From an uncultured Gemmiger sp. (GTDB taxonomy: Bacteria > Bacillota > Clostridia > Oscillospirales > Ruminococcaceae): DNA of 33,777 nucleotides. The DNA is taken from contig CALXHP010000067.1 in assembly GCA_944388135.1 (NCBI GenBank), positions 1 to 33,777 of the forward strand, given 5' to 3'. Below the pieces are notes generated by a model. It worked only from the letters and a program-made list of their open reading frames with translations. It had not been told where the DNA came from and did no database searches. How positions within the stretch are numbered: position 1 is the first letter of the stretch; the number at the start of each line of letters is the position of its first letter. A program made the position numbers and the translations under genes. Below are positions 31,879 through 33,777 of the stretch, piece by piece.

Positions 31879-32742
31879 ATGCCTGAACAAAACGCAACCC
31901 CAAAAGCTCCGATTTTTAACCCGGAATTAAAAAAATCCATTTCTGCCTTCCGGGATGATAACAGCCCTCAGAATCTGAATACAATCATCAACGAACTGGT
32001 AAAGTCGCCGCTGCTTGCTCCGGCTGTCTTTGATTTAAATGGGGCTCCGGCTCCTAAACCGGGACCGGATGGCAGGGTCCAGCTTCCCAAAAACACAAAA
32101 ATCAGTCTGGTGATGATCAACAGCAAGGAAGGGAAGCATTACTATCTTGCTTTTAGCGATTGGGATGCAGTGCATGACTGGGAGAAAAACGCCGTTGGAC
32201 AGGGGCGTCAGATCATGATGCTGCGCTTTGACGATTTTGCCAATATGCTGGAAAAGAACAAGGAGGCTTCCGGGTTGGTTCTGAATCCCGGAGAAAACAG
32301 CCTGCGTCTGGAAGCGCCCCTGATTGCTTCCGTCAAAAAGCAAAAAGACGCCCTGGCGCAGGTGCGAAAGGCTCAGGAGGCGGCACAGATCCATCCTGGC
32401 GACAAGGTTACCATTGTGGAGCCCTCGGTGTTGCCGGATGAACTGGCGGACCCCATCTGTGAGGTACTGAAAGATGCACCGGGTGTAGGCTCTGCGTATC
32501 TTCAGATTATGATCGTCAACGAGACTCGCAAATGTTACCTTCTGGTATTGGACGGACCGAAAGACGAAAAGCTTTTTACGGCAGTAGCGAAAGCGGCACG
32601 TCCTTATCTGGCGGGTCGAGAACAAAAGATGGATCTTACCATTACAACTTCCGTTTCCCCCTTGGGTCAGCAGGGAATGCGCGGCAGCGAACCGTTTTAC
32701 CGCAAAGGAATCGGTCGTGTGGAGGAAGAGGACGACGAATGA
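31879..32742 (+). CDS. SseB family protein
   Basis: A 287-residue soluble protein matching SseB (enhanced serine sensitivity), with an N-terminal SseB domain (INELVKSPLLAPAVFDL, ISLVMINSKEGKHYYLAFSDW, MMLRFDDFANML, GLVLNPGENSLRL) and an SseB C-terminal domain (HPGDKVTIVEPSVLPDELADPI, AYLQIMIVNETRKCYLLVLDGP). The biochemical role of the family is not known; E. coli SseB overexpression alters serine sensitivity, and similar domains occur in toxin-immunity settings. There is no toxin gene here. TGAGGAAA precedes ATG 31879, and the acidic tail EEEDDE overlaps the start of the next gene. Confidence 0.82.
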   Translation: MPEQNATPKAPIFNPELKKSISAFRDDNSPQNLNTIINELVKSPLLAPAVFDLNGAPAPKPGPDGRVQLPKNTKISLVMINSKEGKHYYLAFSDWDAVHDWEKNAVGQGRQIMMLRFDDFANMLEKNKEASGLVLNPGENSLRLEAPLIASVKKQKDALAQVRKAQEAAQIHPGDKVTIVEPSVLPDELADPICEVLKDAPGVGSAYLQIMIVNETRKCYLLVLDGPKDEKLFTAVAKAARPYLAGREQKMDLTITTSVSPLGQQGMRGSEPFYRKGIGRVEEEDDE

Positions 32743-33668
32743 ACGCCAAACGTCTGCTGGATTGTACTTCCAGTGATTTGCGTCGGTATGGTAAGTCGGA
32801 GCTCCTTTCTTCCATCGCCGGATGTGAGGGACGTGTTTTGGCCTGTGAGACCATCGGCATTACACCACCTCTTTTGGTGGATGTAACCAATGCGGAATAT
32901 GCGGCGTCTTTAAGTGCGGACATTTTGCTTCTCAATATGTTCGACGTGCAAGATCCTCTCATACAGGCTTTGCCGGCCGTACCAAAGGAAGAGACAATTC
33001 GGGAATTAAAAAGGCTTACTGGCCGGGTGATTGGAATCAATTTGGAGCCCACAGACCTGGAACATTCCCAGAGTAACGGACAAACGCTTTGGCAGATGAA
33101 GCCGGGGCGTTTGGCAACAGCCAAAAATGCTCGCATGGCAGCCGATATGGGCGTTGACCTTATTGTCTTGACCGGAAATCCCGGAACTGGTGTCAATAAC
33201 GAAGCAATTGAATCCGCCCTTCGGCAAATTTCCTCCGCAGTAGGGGATCGAGTCATTTTGGCTGCCGGAAAGATGCATGCATCTGGCGTAGCAGGGGAGA
33301 AGGGCGAAAATATTATGACGGCCCTCGATGCACAACGATTTATAGAGGCCGGTGCGGATATCATTCTGCTGCCGGCCCCGGGAACCATCCCTGGAATTAC
33401 GCAAGATTATGCACATCGAGTTATTGAGACAGTACATGCTAACGGAAAATTGGCAATGACAGCCATTGGAACTTCCCAAGAGGGGGCAGATGTGGCAACC
33501 ATTCGTCAGATTGCATTGATGTGCAAAATGGCGGGCGCCGACATCCACCATATCGGAGATACAGGTGTACCCGGCATGGCGTTGCCGCAAAATATTCTGG
33601 CGTATTCCATTGCTGTTCGAGGCGAGCGTCACACCTACCACAGAATGGCACAATCGGTGAACCGCTAA
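32739..33668 (+). CDS. DUF7916-like probable TIM-barrel protein of unknown function
   Basis: A 309-residue soluble protein I do not recognise to a certain function. It resembles proteins called haloacid dehalogenase-like hydrolase or DUF7916, found near sugar-uptake genes in other Firmicutes. The repeated strand-helix blocks (RVLACETIG, LLVDVTNAEYAASLSADILLLNMFDV, RVIGINLEPT, DMGVDLIVLTGNPGTG, VILAAGKMHASG, GADIILLPAPGTIPGIT, AMTAIGTSQEGAD, GADIHHIGDTG) read as a TIM barrel, similar in style to BtpA or PEP-mutase proteins. No HAD DxD motif is present, so the hydrolase name seems wrong. ATG 32739 overlaps the sseB-like stop as ATGA, so the two are co-translated. The frame is open upstream to 32532 but a longer N-terminus is unlikely. 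Confidence 0.7.
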   Translation: MNAKRLLDCTSSDLRRYGKSELLSSIAGCEGRVLACETIGITPPLLVDVTNAEYAASLSADILLLNMFDVQDPLIQALPAVPKEETIRELKRLTGRVIGINLEPTDLEHSQSNGQTLWQMKPGRLATAKNARMAADMGVDLIVLTGNPGTGVNNEAIESALRQISSAVGDRVILAAGKMHASGVAGEKGENIMTALDAQRFIEAGADIILLPAPGTIPGITQDYAHRVIETVHANGKLAMTAIGTSQEGADVATIRQIALMCKMAGADIHHIGDTGVPGMALPQNILAYSIAVRGERHTYHRMAQSVNR

Positions 33669-33699
33669 GGGTTTGGTCTACGCGCCACCTTTCACAATC

Positions 33700-33777
33700 G
33701 AAAGTCAGGACCCCCGGCTAAGCCGGGGGCTTGTGTAAGCCCTAGAAGGGCATAATACGGACAACGCCCCTCAAGGG
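33700..33777. mobile_element. Possible IS200/IS605-type transposon end (GC hairpin cluster), truncated by the window
   Basis: Three short hairpins follow one another after the last gene: CCCCCGGC/GCCGGGGG (33711-33718 with 33722-33729, TAA loop), GCCC/GGGC (33739-33742 with 33748-33751) and CCCCT with AGGG cut by the window end (33767-33777). Read on the minus strand the large hairpin sits in AAGCCCCCGGCTTAGCCGGGGGTC, which resembles subterminal hairpins of IS200/IS605 elements as I remember them. No T-run follows the hairpin on the plus strand, so it is not a simple terminator. No transposase or tnpB is inside the window. Boundary and orientation are not fixed. Confidence 0.4.

Noticed and set aside
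33711-33729. Simple terminator for the last gene
   Set aside because: GC hairpin is not followed by T residues on the plus strand and further hairpins follow, so the transposon-end reading was preferred, at low confidence.

Overview
The window looks like a chromosomal segment of a spore-forming Firmicute of class Clostridia, most likely Oscillospiraceae/Ruminococcaceae (the Gemmiger-Subdoligranulum-Faecalibacterium neighbourhood). This rests on the spoIIIA operon and yunB, the small DUF951 and DUF4364 families, the order spoIIIA / asp23 / nusB / xseAB / ispA / dxs / tlyA / nadK / argR / recN (a typical clostridial string), a T-box in front of tyrS, and moderate GC content with sigma-A-like promoters. 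The taxonomic call is inference; no search was run.

Layout. 1-3822: branched-chain amino acid ABC transporter (3' end of the binding-protein gene, terminator, new promoter, then livH-livM-livG-livF). 3862-5510: convergent minus-strand genes for a DUF4364 winged-helix protein and an S1-domain RNA-binding protein, separated from livF by a bidirectional terminator. 5585-10582: plus-strand run of DUF951 protein, release factor 1, threonylcarbamoyl-AMP synthase, dephospho-CoA kinase, lytic transglycosylase and M18 aminopeptidase, closed by a terminator. 10651-10817: a single tRNA-Ala(GGC) gene on the minus strand with a near-perfect promoter and its own terminator. 10913-13596: yunB (sporulation) and ligA. 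13698-18329: complete spoIIIAA-AH operon, encoding the mother-cell half of the channel between mother cell and forespore. 18433-28707: tightly packed housekeeping operon from asp23 to recN with many 4-base overlaps; it combines transcription antitermination, exonuclease VII, isoprenoid synthesis, rRNA methylation, NADP synthesis, arginine-responsive regulation and DNA repair. 28736-30361: T-box leader with a tyrosine UAC specifier controlling tyrS. 30407-33668: radA, an SseB-like protein and a probable TIM-barrel protein of unknown function. 33700-33777: a cluster of short GC hairpins that resembles an end of an IS200/IS605-type element whose body would lie past the window.

Most of the window is ordinary core genome. 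The points that merit a second look are the possible IS200/IS605 end (and possible guide-RNA-like structure) at the right edge, a perfect 11-bp hairpin directly before the prfA ribosome-binding site, a palindrome inside the core promoter of the DUF4364 gene, a TsaD-like paralogue with an altered metal-site motif between nusB and xseA, the spoIIIAD/spoIIIAE overlap, and the absence of spoIVB and spo0A from their usual place after recN.
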